Assembly: GCA_015179125.1 (NCBI GenBank)
Contig: WHVA01000005.1
Coordinates: forward strand, 62,001-126,000
DNA length: 64,000 bases
Source: Gautieria morchelliformis
Lineage: Eukaryota; Basidiomycota; Agaricomycetes; Gomphales; Gomphaceae
Reading direction: 5' to 3'
A program made the translations under genes and the position numbers. Each line of letters begins with the position of its first letter. Within the stretch, counting starts at the first letter, position 1. Positions 35,598-47,545 of the stretch are shown piece after piece. The notes under the pieces were generated by a model that did no database searches, had not been told where the DNA came from, and worked only from the letters and a program-made list of their open reading frames with translations.

Positions 35598-38500
35598 TTA
35601 TGACATCTCAACTGCTCTGTTTTTCAACCTGAAAGCTATTCGACGGATGATGGAAAGGGCCATTACGGCATCCTCCTGCTCGTCACTGTCAACAACCATC
35701 TTGTCATTCCATACATCATCGTCCTGCAGCAAGTTGACAGCCAACACTTGGGCACACGACTGCGCTCGATAACCCTCTTCAGTAGAGCAGTAAGAATGTG
35801 CGGTAAACTCGAGCTCCTCAGCGGCCAACGCCAAGATTCTATAACTGTAATTATTTGATCAGCGTAGGTCATATGTTTCTCAAGAATACAACATTAGAAA
35901 GAACAAGTCGCTCACCAAACTTCAGAGTCGACAGTCATGATATTCAACGACCGCCATAGCGCATCCTTTTTCGAACTTTGCATAAATACTTTCTGCAGGG
36001 CTTTCCTGATGGACTTGTGCGTCTCCTTTCTCAGTCCAATCTAGCATCAACTGCGGTTTAGTGTGCATTTTACAGCTTAACAATTCACTGACCGGAACTT
36101 TTTGTGAGTAGGATGCATCAAGCACTATTTCTTCATCCGGTATCTCCACCGGAGGGGCTATGTTGATGGATTAGAAGGAAAATGTTGGGCTCATCATTTT
36201 ACTTACAAGCAGGAGAGGTAACCCGCGCGCTCTCTATCATGTCCATCTCATCGTCTAGGACGACAACCATATCTTGCATCAATGCATGCCTGGACGACTC
36301 ACGAGCCCCACTTTCATGTTGCTGAGGTGCCAATTGATGTAGTTTGGTGGAAATTTGGTCCTCCTTGAATGGTGTTTTGAACGGCTTCTTCAAAGAATCG
36401 GTTAACCGTGTTGATGACAGCGGACCCAATATGACAGGTCCGTCCGTTTTGAACTTCTTCACATGAAGTTTGGCTGCATCTATCGAAGTCCTTTTCAACC
36501 CAAGGGATTTGGTTGGCGACCGCGCATATCCAGGTACGGGTGGCTTGCTTGATCGTAAGGCAGCTCGATCACCCTTCCAAGGAATTTGCTTTGAAACATT
36601 TTCTGCAGGTTTCGACTGCATATCATCAATCGTATGGCATCGGACATCCTCAGAGTTATCATCGTCGTCTAAATCTGTCGGGCTTTCCGCTCGGGGAACC
36701 TGCGTGCTTAAGAACTCCGCACTCGAGAGTTTAGAGTGACGGGTCTGGGCTTTGTCCGGATATTTACACACCTTGGCAACTTGTCAAGGATAGAAAACTA
36801 TGTATAGTATGTGAGAAAACGCACATCGCACATCTTTTGGCAGTATTTCCTTGCAATCTCCAAGTCCTCATCGCGGATCTGCTCACCGAAGTATCTGCAA
36901 ATCAACTACCAAGAAAGTCAACGAGATAAATGCCAGTTGCTGTTGAGCTTACCACATGTCGACACACCGAGGTTGATTCTGCAAAATCAATTAGCTAACA
37001 CATATTAGTTACCAGGTATCTCGATGAAGATATGACCGGCGAGTGTAGCTCACAGCGCTCAAACTATCAACTGTCCTTTGAGTCGGCGCGGGGGCATCTC
37101 CCAATAGCGCATTCGCCTGTCGAGCCTTGTGAGCTTTCGAGACCATCTCTCTGACGACCATCCCATCTTCACGAGCTGTGGAATACGTCAATATAAACAG
37201 ACATAAGTCGCAGGAAGCTCATCTCGCACAATAGTATAGTATGCATTTGGATGGCTGTCGACATGATGTCAGTTGCCAATCTATCTTAAAGCAGAACGCA
37301 CAGTTCCATCGCGACCGGCTCGACCTGAGATCTTTCAGATACAAATTAGATCGGTTTCAAGAATGCCACCCACCGGTCTCTTGGTAGTATGCTGGGAGAC
37401 ACCGTTTATAAATCAGCTACAGAATAAGACCATCCTGAATTGATGCGGGTGGGTCCATGCGTACCCTCAAGACTTCTCGGTAAATCATAGTGGATGACAT
37501 AGCTGCTTCTCACGTGAGGCCTGGCAATAAACCAAATGGACACCGTCTTACCGCACGTCGCTTTTGTCAATCCCACACCCAAATGCAATCGTTGCGACCA
37601 CCTGCCCAGGTTGATTGTTAGTATGGATCCGCCCTATGAAGTGTTTAAACCAGAGATGCACCAAATCGACACCGCCCGATCCAGAACCACCGATCTGCCA
37701 GTCCTCCAGGGTCCTATCTAGTGTAGCAGACCTTGACACATCAAGAACAAATGTGTGTGCGTGCGTGAACGTCAATTATGTTTACACGAGGGCCGAGCAT
37801 AACGCACTTGAGGCCTCGATGGTATGGGCGAGCATTTAGACCCTTGCCACGAAGATACTTGGCAAGTTCATCGCATGTAGCTCTCTTGCGACAGTAGATA
37901 ATCCCGGAAGACGGCCTTCCGCGGCGGATGTGAAGGGTATTGATGTACGCTTGAACATCGGCCATTTGGGCAGCCTGTGCAGGGTTTTGAAGATATCGAA
38001 CCTGGACGACGTCGAACGCGTGGCAGTAATGAATTATGTGTCGGAAAGAAGGAGATTAGGACGTGCCTCATAGTAAAGATTCGGGCGGTTGAAAGGGTGG
38101 AGAGCCTTGTACATATTGCTTGACATTTTTAGTGAAGTAGCAATGTCGTTTTGAACGCTGAAAGGCATAAGGTGCCGACCATGATCACTGCAATCAGACC
38201 TATAATAATAATTACATACTTGGCTGTGGCACTAGCTGTCAAGGCCATGATAGGAACATCTGGAAAGCGAGTGCGAAAAGAGCCAAGACGACGGTATTCT
38301 TTGCGGAAATCATGGCCCCATTCCTATTTTTAAAAGATGACCCGGCATAAGGTATTTCTTTGTTGCATATATGAGGTACTTACCGAGATGCAGTGCGCCT
38401 ATGTCTAAACTATCCAGGAAACCAAGCTAATCCAAGAATAAAACTGACATACCTCATCAACCACCAAACGATTTAACTCCTGATGCCTATACACTATCTC

Positions 38501-39517
38501 TAATAGCTCGGTGAAGTCACTAGTACACAATTTTTCAGGCGTGACTATGCCCCGGTGTTTAGACGTTACTGTGACGCGAGGGGGCTCGAGGCATACCATA
38601 AAGTAGACGATACGTAGGATGGCCAGAACGCAGATCACGTAAAATCTTTGTGGTGATTAGCTGACAATGAAATGATTGGCGTCACTTACTCGTTGTTTCT
38701 CATCGACGGAAGTTTCTGACGTGAATGCGGCTACAGAGGCCTCGATTTCGCGAAGTTTCGCTACCTCTGATAAAGAGGACATGAGTGTAAAACCATGCTT
38801 TGTGTAAGGGCGTCTCAGGGCGGGCTTACGATCCTTCATCAATGCTTTGGTCATGTGAGTCAGGGAATGACAGACGATAAACTACCAAAAAGATCTCAAA
38901 TTTACACACCTAGGAGTGGAGAAATTACTATCGTGACACCCTTCTGTAAATTGAAAGAAGGCCTTGGGTTTGGGGCATGACAATGGAGAAAATCTATGTT
39001 TTACCTTTCGGGCAATGGCAGGAATTTGGAAACAGAGACTCTGTGAAAGAGATGTCTGGATGTTCACACAAGACTATTTTCCAAGAGGAAGAACATGAAC
39101 CTTGCCCAAGCCTGTCGGCGCGATGACTAGTACATCGACACCTGAGTTAAATGAGGGAGATTTGAGACCCGTGTCGCAGCATCTAATAAAGATTCATACC
39201 ACATATCGCGGCTTCGATGATCTCCTTCTGCTTGCCTTTGTATCCAGAATGGCCAAAAACTATATATAGGAAGTCGTCAGAATCAGCCGCTGAGTACTCA
39301 ACGATAAAGTTATACCCTCTGTCAGGACCCTATCCGGGGTTTCAGTCATAAAATTTATGGGATAGATCAGTACCCACCTCTGACAATCTATGAAAGCCTC
39401 CGGTTGCTTCTCATGCTGCCCGATTAGTTTGAAGTGAGTAACGTTCCGATGAAGAGGAAGAAGTGAATTGCCTTGACCACTCCTATCGATCGATGGGGGT
39501 GCGAAGAGGCTGCACAT
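35598..39517 (-). CDS. RecQ-family ATP-dependent DNA helicase
   Basis: RecQ helicases unwind DNA 3' to 5' and guard against faulty recombination. From ATG at 39517 the exons give [20 protein letters not shown] (motif 0), [12 protein letters not shown] (Walker A), TIVISPLL (Ia), VVDEAHCISEWGHDFR (DEAH box II), MALTASATA (III), [16 protein letters not shown] (IV), [17 protein letters not shown] (V) and YYQETGRAGRDG (VI, split by introns). The RecQ zinc-binding part follows: [25 protein letters not shown]-terminal extension of roughly 350 residues is Lys/Asp/Ser-rich and low in known domains; it is much shorter than a BLM/SGS1 N-terminus, so the enzyme resembles the shorter RecQ1-type. More than ten introns. 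Divergent from the S28 peptidase. Confidence 0.93.
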
Positions 39518-39689
39518 GGGGGACTATTCATACCCTTATGGTCAGGATCAAGTCAGGATGGCTTGTGAGTTCTGACGCGACTGCGCTGCTACGCGTCGTC
39601 ACACTGTGACACCGACACACCTCGCGTCGTGACGTTGACGTCTTTGTCATCAAACCCGTGGGATTGCGTTAAGCACCTCGTCCGCTGCC
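39518..39689. promoter_or_regulatory. Bidirectional promoter between RecQ and S28 peptidase
   Basis: 172 bp separate the opposite start codons. Repeated TGACG/CGTCA words (for example TGACGCG, GTGACGTTGACGTC) occur within it, as in CRE-like sites, but no TATA box is evident. Confidence 0.45.
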
Positions 39690-42007
39690 ATGCGTGTCGC
39701 TTTATCTTGTGTCTCAGTTTTAAGCGCAGTTGCTGCGGTCTTTGGTAGTGGCATCCGGGAAGCCGCCCGTCGGGGGCCTGGTGCCATCAAGATGTACATG
39801 CTAGACCAATCCCAGGATATGGAACACATGTAGGTTCATACCACTCATGTGTACGGAACCCTTCATTGTCGTTTATATCAATTAGGCCCGGCCACACTAT
39901 CTCTGACAGCCAACGACCACTCATCAAACCTTCCGCATTCCCCGCGTATTACTTCACTCAACCTCTCGATCACTTTAGTTCTTTGAACTACACTTTTCCG
40001 CAGAGATATTGGGTTTCGACACGTCATTACAGAACTGGTGGCCCTGTATTCGTGCTTGATGGCGGGGAGACGTCTGGTGAAGATCGGTTACCTTTCCTGG
40101 ATACGGGAGTTTTGGATATCCTGGCTGAGGTCACAGGTGGCTTGAGCATCGTTCTGGAACATAGATATTACGGTACGTCTCGTGCCCAGCTTGTATATAC
40201 GAGTACTGAAAGGCATCTATTTCAGGAACTTCTATTCCCGTTGCAAACTTTAGCACCGATTCCATGCGGCAAGTGACCTATTCAGGCGTCTGAATTGATG
40301 TCTGAAATTATGTACCACTGGCAGTTGGCTTAATAATGCTCAAGCCGCTGCCGACTCTGCCAACTTCATGGCTAACCTAAAGGTTGATGGGATAAATGAG
40401 ACCATTGCGTCTCCAAGTCGGCCTTGGATCTATTATGGGGTACGGCTACTCCACTAACGTAACACCCGTCTCACCATTTTACCACTAGGGCTCCTACGCG
40501 GGCGCCCGGGCGGCACATATGCGTGTTTTGTACCCGTCTCTCGTGTTCGGCTCGATAGCCTCAAGTGCTGTGACCCACGCGGCACTGTACAACTGGGAAT
40601 ACTATGACATTATTAGGAATTACACCACCCACGACTGTCGGGTCGCGTTGGAATTGTCCATAAAAGCCGTCGACAGCTTGCTCAACAGAGAATTGACTCG
40701 CGGCTGGGTTAAGGGTCTGTTTGGTCTTAGAGGCCTAAAACAAGACCAAGACTTCGCTTCAGTTTTAGAGGTTCGAGCCGTGATCTCACGGTCTGGTATA
40801 TGCCTGAGCATCTTATTCAGAGTCCCCTCGGTTCTTGGCAAGCCAAAAACTGGGACCCGGCTGTTGGCTCGACGAAATTCGACGAATTTTGCAGTGCCCT
40901 TGTGGGCCCGAAAGCCCACGGGCTGGGCCAGGTTGATTACTCGAACGCCAGGGACCTACAGATGCATAGCGAGGATGATGCCGATAGTGTACAGACTTTG
41001 AAGGAAGTCTTTGAGTCTACTGACATTCATTTTGCGTTGTTCAATTATGCAAGATATGTTCGGAAGGTGGGTGACAATTCCAGGATCCCTGTTTGGGCCT
41101 TGAAACATTATCCACCCAGAACATTGTCTCTAAATGTCCACGCGACTACACGGTTGAACAGGTGACTGATGAATGGACAATTAAAACATGCCATCTTTCA
41201 TTTATGCAGCTCAGTGTTTTGGTAGCAGCGATCCAGCGTTTTTCCAGGACACCTCACTGTCTGCCACTTGGCGTGCTTGGCTCTTTCAGGTGTGTACTGG
41301 TGAGTTGATACAGGCATATTACTATCCTTTCCCGTGTAAGTTCATTGGTTTGTTTGACAGAGTGGGGCTACTTCGGTGTATGTCTATTCCTAAAATCCAC
41401 CCGGACTGTTGCTGATCTCATTAATTATTATCATGACGACAGACTGCTCCACCCGACCCCGAGCACCCTACGATCGTATCACGTCTTCTAGACTTGGAAT
41501 ACGCCTCTCGACCATGCAAACAGGTAATGCCCGTTTTTGACATCAACCCACCCATGTTGACGTTCTCCATCTGTAGTCTTTCCCTCCCGGAGAACACTTC
41601 ATTGTACCATCGTGGCCGAATGTTACAGCCGTGAATGCTCTTGGTGACTTTGATCTCGCTGCTGACCGACTGGCATTTGTGGATGGAGAAAGTAAGTACA
41701 TCTGTTCCATCGCAGCTTTACACGACAAGCTTAACGTGCCACGTTTAGTTGATCCTTGGCGTCCGGCTACCCCTCACAGCGACTACGCTGCCCAGCGCAA
41801 CGACACCGTTCTCAGGCCCTTTAAGCTCATCCCCGGTAACTTTACTTTGTAATCTTGTGTAATGATGCTCATCCTGGACCAGGTGGCGTACACCACTGGG
41901 ACGAAAACGGACTTCAAGACCGCAAAGCAGAGCCCGCCGATATTCAGAATATTCATCGAGAGGAGGTTGAGTTTGCCCAGGCTTGGCTGAAGGAATGGAA
42001 CAATTGA
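39690..42007 (+). CDS. Secreted serine carboxypeptidase, family S28 (Pro-X type)
   Basis: S28 enzymes (lysosomal Pro-X carboxypeptidase, DPP7, fungal acid prolyl peptidases) cleave after proline at acid pH. The start MRVALSCVSVLSAVAAVFGS is a signal peptide. Exons continue with FPAYYFTQPLDHFSSLNYTF and QRYWVSTRHY, GGPVFVLDGGE, LSIVLEHRYYG and IYYGGSYAGARAAH, where the nucleophile is the Ser of GGSYAGA. The catalytic His lies near the end in GGVHHWDENGL. It ends AQAWLKEWNN-stop. Several N-glycosylation motifs (NYT) occur. About ten introns, including one just after HRYYG. It is probably extracellular or vacuolar. Exact exon limits between 40.7 and 41.6 kb are uncertain. Confidence 0.92.
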
Positions 42008-42380
42008 CCGAGCAGGGGCGCCGCGGCGGCGACCCCTAGGAGTAATTACTTGGTACACATTGATTTCAGCTGGATTATTATTTTCTTGGTATCGTTGTCA
42101 TCGGGTACAGCTCTGATGGTGTGGGACTTTACGACTAAGACATCAGCCAGGGTGAGAATTTGCACGGTAATATCACCTTCGTGCTATGTGCATGTTACCG
42201 TCAAGCTTTCCACTGGTACGTCGAAGTTGAATGCCAGGATAGATATTATAAATACGTACTCAGCACTGGCAGGAATTCTCAAACGTGACTGACGACGATC
42301 GTGCTCTGACCCACATCACATGATCAGGAACGTCTCAGTCACAGAAGAGGTATTTCAGCTACATTACCCCTTCCTTTCAC

Positions 42381-42460
42381 GCATTAATGGGGTAGTGGTA
42401 ACCTTAGTCGTTGCCATTTGCTAGCTCGACTAGCCGCGAGTTCGATTCTCGCTTAATGCA
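42381..42460 (+). tRNA. tRNA-Gly (anticodon GCC) with a 9-nt intron
   Basis: An 80-base cloverleaf: acceptor GCATTAA pairs perfectly with TTAATGC, discriminator A at 42460. D-stem GGGT/ACCT encloses AGTGGTA. The anticodon stem is AGTCG/CGACT with loop TTGCCAT, anticodon GCC at 42413-42415. T-arm GCGAG-TTCGATT-CTCGC is perfect. Nine extra bases (TTTGCTAGC) directly after position 37 are the expected place for an intron removed by the tRNA splicing endonuclease. TTTT follows at about 42463, a pol III terminator. Confidence 0.93.
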
Positions 42461-42732
42461 TAGTTTTGTTCGACTTGTGCCGTCGACCTCACGCTCTCCT
42501 TTTGCAATTTACTTACGACCATTCAATCGCGGCGATTCCGATGATGCTTATTCGGAACTAATAGCGAAGATGCTGCCGTCATTTTCGGTCTCTCACGCGT
42601 GAAAAGGTGAAACACAGGAGCCAAGCTTCCCTCGCTTCAGGGAACATACATAAAAGCCGTCCCTTCTGCATAAGCCGCCCCTTCTGCCCTGCATCCTACA
42701 CCCAGCACTGCTGACCACCCATCGTCTTAATA

Positions 42733-43458
42733 ATGGCTCCCCATCCCCTCAGAAACCAGGAAGCTCCGAGTATCACGCTACCCAACCAGGATGGCCAAGA
42801 GACCACAATAAAGCCTGGGAGCACGGGTACGCCGGTGGTCATCTTCTTCTTCCCGGCTTCTGGTGCGTGGTACAGTGTGGCATTTTCTGACACGATTAAC
42901 CTTGGAGTCGTACTGTAGGCAGTTACGGCTGTACCAAGGAAGCATGCGGGTTTAGAGACGCGGTGAAAGGTACTTATTGTGTCGTTTGCCGGTGTACGCA
43001 GTTGGTGGATGCTGAAGGTCGCCGTCACTCTTCCAGAGGTGGAAGTGTTTAAGCGATCGAACGTTGCTGTCTTTGGTATTAGTGGCGACGCCGTTGCGAA
43101 ACAGAAGAGCTTTGTTGATCAGCATGGGCTGCCGTACCCGGTTCTCAGTGACGTGAAAGGAGAGGCACGCAAGGCCTACCAAATAAAGAAGGGTCTGTTG
43201 GGGTTGAGTGAGGGTACGTACTGCTTTGCTATTCTTCTCCAACAAAGGACTTAGACGCATACCGTCGTCACTTCAGGACGTGTGACGTTCGTCATCGACT
43301 CCAAGGGTGTGGTGCGAGACGTGCTGAGCTCCGTGTTGAACTTCAATGAGCACGTCTCATTTGTCCGCAAGGCCTTGGAGGCGATAGAGGAGGCGGAGAA
43401 AAAAGGACAGGAGCCTACACCTCAGGACGAGACGCCGAGTCAACCCGCAGCGGCATGA
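42733..43458 (+). CDS. Peroxiredoxin, PrxQ/BCP (DOT5-like) type
   Basis: Thiol peroxidase that reduces hydrogen and lipid peroxides with thioredoxin. From ATG at 42733 the exons give APSITLPNQDGQE, TPVVIFFFPASG, then GSYGCTKEACGFRDAVK. The CTKEAC pair holds the peroxidatic and resolving cysteines five residues apart, typical of PrxQ. Next come EVEVFKRSNVAVFGISGDAV, FVDQHGLPYPVLSDVKGEA, and after a last intron RVTFVIDSKGVVRDVLSS with the C-terminal helix. A charged, Gln/Pro/Glu-rich tail of about 25 residues follows. Four introns at GT-AG sites. Yeast DOT5 is nuclear; location here is unknown. Confidence 0.92.
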
Positions 43459-43729
43459 ATCCGTCTCCATTATGATGACATCTTACTGTATGTATGGAAC
43501 TACGTTGGGAATACACGTCGTAATACTGTGCAACGACAAGCGGTTTGGATGTGTATTAAGTACGTGGCCAGGTTGAAGCTCCCACTGGAGACAATTTTTG
43601 CTGGCTATGCAAAAGGTGGATGAAGCGCCGAAAACAAACAAGCACCACCACGCCGTTCGTTGTTCCCAGCGTTGCACCCTTTACCCGTGGTGTTCCCCTT
43701 TACTCCTTAATGCTCAGTCACGACTCTCG

Positions 43730-46700
43730 ATGATCCCTCGCCGCCCTGCCTTAGCTTCAGCTCGCGCCCGCCCTTCTAGCGCAATTTTTATCGGACTACC
43801 ACCGCCCCCGTCGCCACCCTCTCCAGCTCGCTCGGCTTCGTCAACTCATTCTCAGCTGCCCTCCCCGCCAGCAACAACCTCTGGCAGCACAGGCGATAGC
43901 AATTCAACCTCTGCCGGAAGCCTCAGACGCACGGGCATGCCTAACGGCAACAAGCACACAGCTTTCAGTGACGACGACGATAATGTACCAGATCACGACG
44001 ATGACGACACAGCGAGGCTTTCAAATGAAAAATATCCCGGAAAGGGGAAGGATGCAGACTACAGGCCCTCGTTTTCCACTTTGGAGCGAGTCAAAAGCCT
44101 GACCGAAAGAAATAGAAAGGTGCTTTACTTGCCCTGATACGCCAGACCCATAGCTTATTTTGGCACCCTATATCATCTCCGGCCACTCAATTTCTCCCTT
44201 GCGGTACATTGATTTTCACATTCCTGCCGTCGTCGTGACACCACGCGCATATACATAATCAATCCACTCGCGAATCAATCTGATTTACCCATGTCCTGGA
44301 ATGAATGTGCATACTTATCCTTGTTGCACCTTTTGGAACCATCTTGCCACACTCAATTAACCTAGGTCATCGACAAGCTTTCCTCCATCACCTCGCCCGA
44401 CTCTCACTCTCGTTCCTCACCATCTGCACCCTCAACCTCGTCCTCCCGTTCCCGATCGCCCCTCCCGCCCACCTTCTCCTCTTCGTCCTCCTCATCTACA
44501 GCAACCACAAGCTCTCGTGTATCTTTCGCACCCTCTCAACTTGGGGGCTCCGGTTCTGAAACTGAGCGCGAGCAGCGGCATCCTGACCGACTACGTCCTT
44601 CTTCCCGAGACAACCGTTTGCATTCCTCCGTAATGGACCTGGACACACCATTGGGGCCTTCCCGTGCTCAAACTCCTGTCATCCAACGCAGCGAGCCACG
44701 CCAGCGTCTAAGGTCTGCTCCCTCCTCGCCTGCTAAACCGCCAGGTGCTCAGACACCAAATACTCCTCGCAAGCAAACGTCGTCCACCTTTGCCGTGATC
44801 GGCTCAGGCAGACGGTCACGCAGAGTGTCAATACAGCAGCCAGATCCTGAAGATGAGGATTTGCCAGCACAGCCACAAACGGCTGGCGGAAGTGGCAGTA
44901 AAAAATCCAGGGCCCCATTGCCGAGAGAATTCCGTGACCGGAGAAGCTTTGATGGCAGGGTGCGTCTAATACTTCTGTCAGTATCGCTGTATAGCTGACC
45001 GGGGTGCAGTCCGTCGGTGAGAGCTCCACGTCGACGCAGCGCACGCAAGATCATGAGCGCACGATATCACCGGGCGTCCTAGTCGCACGTGGGGCTGCCT
45101 CGCCACAATCCGCTGGTGCTGGTGGAACTTTCTCTGTAACGCCAACATCTCCCCGTGCTCAGCGGCCCGCGCGACCGTCAACTTTGCGTGATTCCTCGAG
45201 GCGCGTGCAGCGCTGGAGTTCCGTGGACGAGGTGGCACTTAATGGAAATGGGAACAGTCCATCGAGGGATGATCCTGACGGACGGCGACAGTCGCGTCAT
45301 GCGGGGAGTGCGGAGAGCCCGCTGGGTGGGAGGGAAGGCCGTAGTCTTGTGGGCGAAGGGTTACGAGCTGCTGGACTCGCGCGTCGTGGCTCGGAAGATG
45401 TCTTCGCTGAAGGCATTCCGCAACGCCGAACACGGCTTAGCGGTGGATTGGGGAGCAGGCCTTCACTGAACGGCAGTAGGGATGGAGACCTGGACGAATT
45501 GAGGCGTGGGATTGCGCAAGTTGCGATTGGACTTCCCGACGAGGAACAGGATCCACGAACACCACCTTCTACATCTGGCTCTGTGCGGTATGGGGCTGCA
45601 CGTAATATTCACAGCGTTTTGTCTAGTGGTGCCTCACGGGCAGGCACATCGCTCGGGTCGTATGGTGCAGATGAGGAGGGACCTCGCATGACTCCGCTGC
45701 GAACGTATCGATCGTCATACGCGCTACCAGAGAGAACGATGTCACGGCACACCCCACAGCACGAACGCTCGCGTACCTCGCCCTATGGCCGGGCCCCGCA
45801 AACGCCATCTTCGGAGCACGCCCGACTAATGCTCGACTCCCTCACCATGTTCGAGACGCAGCTAGCACGCATACCGACGTCCTCGTCCGCTCCGGACCTA
45901 ACGCGCATCGCACACAGCGTAGTGCAGAGCGCGAACGGGCTGAATACGTTGCTCCGTGCCGGAAATGCGCATGCGCTCGAGGCGCAGATCGAGGCTGAGG
46001 TGGGGGATGCTGCGACGCATGTCGACGCTTCGGAGGTGTGGCGCCAGGTAGGGGGGGAGTATCGCGAAAGCGTGAGGGTGAGCGATGAGCTTGTGAGGAC
46101 GGTGACTGCGCTTTTATTAGGTGTGGGAAGGCTTGTGAGGGAGGCGGTGAAAGAGCGTGGGACGGACTCGCCGGACCTTGGTGGGGGAGGCGGGGGGAGT
46201 GGGCGGTCGAGTTTGGATGGGGAAGATAGACCTGCGAGGACAGGGAGGAAGAGTGCGAATGTCGATGGGAGGCGTAGCACTGAGGGGTTGGTGTATCGCG
46301 AGGCCCGGCGGAGCTGGGAGGATACAGAGGCGTCGGCCCGGCGGATGGCGGCGAGAGTGGAGCCGAATAGTCGTCCTTCGACGTCTCAGAGCCTGACGCG
46401 TGACCGAGAGAGAGATGGAGGCCGGGGACTACCAAGGGAAGACGGCGAAGAAACAGCGCGCGAGAATGAACGTTCGTCAGCGCTGGACCGCTTATCTATT
46501 CGACGAATGTTCACCCCGCGCGTTGTAAACGCTTCACCCGCATCGCAAGATTCTCCAGACCCGAACTATCCATCGCCGAGCCCGGCCTCACGCACCTTCC
46601 TAGACCGTGACCGTGACCTCACCTCCGTAGACCGCGACCATGATCTGCGCGATCGGCACCGCAACCTACCCCCCCTCACCGTCCCCCCGCCCCTTCCCTC

Positions 46701-47145
46701 GCTCCCCTCCGAGTCCTTAGATCGCAGAGGCTCCAACCGCCGCCGCGGCAAATTCTCTAACACCTCTAACGCAACCGTACGCGGGACAGCGATCTTCCCT
46801 CCCGTTCCCTCGTCGGGGGCCACAACCGCGGTGTCCGCGCACACAGTGAGTGCGGCGGGGGAGGTTACGGCGTTTCCGTTAGTAAAGGGGGAGGCGTCAC
46901 CAGGGAGTGCACTAGTTGGGTTGCAAGAACAGCAGGAGAGGGACGTGCGGAAGCGGAGTCTGAGTATTACGGGTGAGTCTGGTGATGGGGACACAGCGAG
47001 GTTGCCGAATATGCGGGTGCTAAGGAGTTCGAGGGTGAGGAATTCGCTTGATGGAGGAGCGCAGGAGGGGCAAGAGCATCCGCCACCACCTGTGAATGGA
47101 GAGCGTCGGGAGAGGAGGAGGACAATAAATGATTTGCCATCATAA
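43730..47145 (+). CDS. Long, largely disordered protein of unknown function
   Basis: Exons 43730-44119, 44366-44959 and 45010-47145 join in phase 0 to about 1039 residues (MIPRRPALASARAR at the start, RTINDLPS at the end). Composition is dominated by Ser, Pro, Arg, Gly and acidic runs (SDDDDNVPDHDDDDT), with many Arg-Arg and Ser-Pro motifs suited to phosphorylation. The one ordered-looking part, at about residues 620-720 (ARLMLDSLTMFETQL, HSVVQSANGLNTLLRAGNAH, VRVSDELVRTVTALLLGVGR), is predicted helical. No known domain is recognised. Intron 1 is unusually long here (246 bp). A cytoskeletal or signalling scaffold role would be a guess. Large antisense frames across it are composition artefacts. 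Confidence 0.75.
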
Positions 47146-47545
47146 GTGAGTCGCAAGCGAATATATGAGTCGCAGCAACATCCTCGCCGCCCAAACGTAC
47201 GTTTACGCTCATTCCCTCTTCAGCATCGGCCGATTCGACCCACGTATGCCGCGCAGGCGCCCAATTATACCTCGCGTTCTTCCCGTTTGTCCCCCTTCGT
47301 ATCCTTTGGACATCGTACATCGGATTATCATATCACGACCTTGAACCATCGAGCTATCAGATATGAAACTGGGGACAGCGTAATACCCACCAGGCTAGAT
47401 CGACCGGAGTATGCCTGGGATGTGAAAAGAAATTTCTCTTGTTCTCTTTCCTTGACGTCTTTTTTTACTTTTTATTCTCTGAGCATCTTTCTGATCGTTT
47501 TTTGTTGCTCCACACGTAGGCTATAGTATGCGCTATGCACGAATA
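47146..47545. other. 3' flank before the duplicated unit
   Basis: No gene recognised. Contains T-rich tracts near 47450-47510 and an AATAAA-like word at about 47542 just where the repeated unit begins. Confidence 0.4.

Noticed and set aside
45783..46435. Long antisense frames across the disordered protein
   Set aside because: They arise from the GC-rich, low-complexity composition of the plus-strand gene, which has supported exons and frame.
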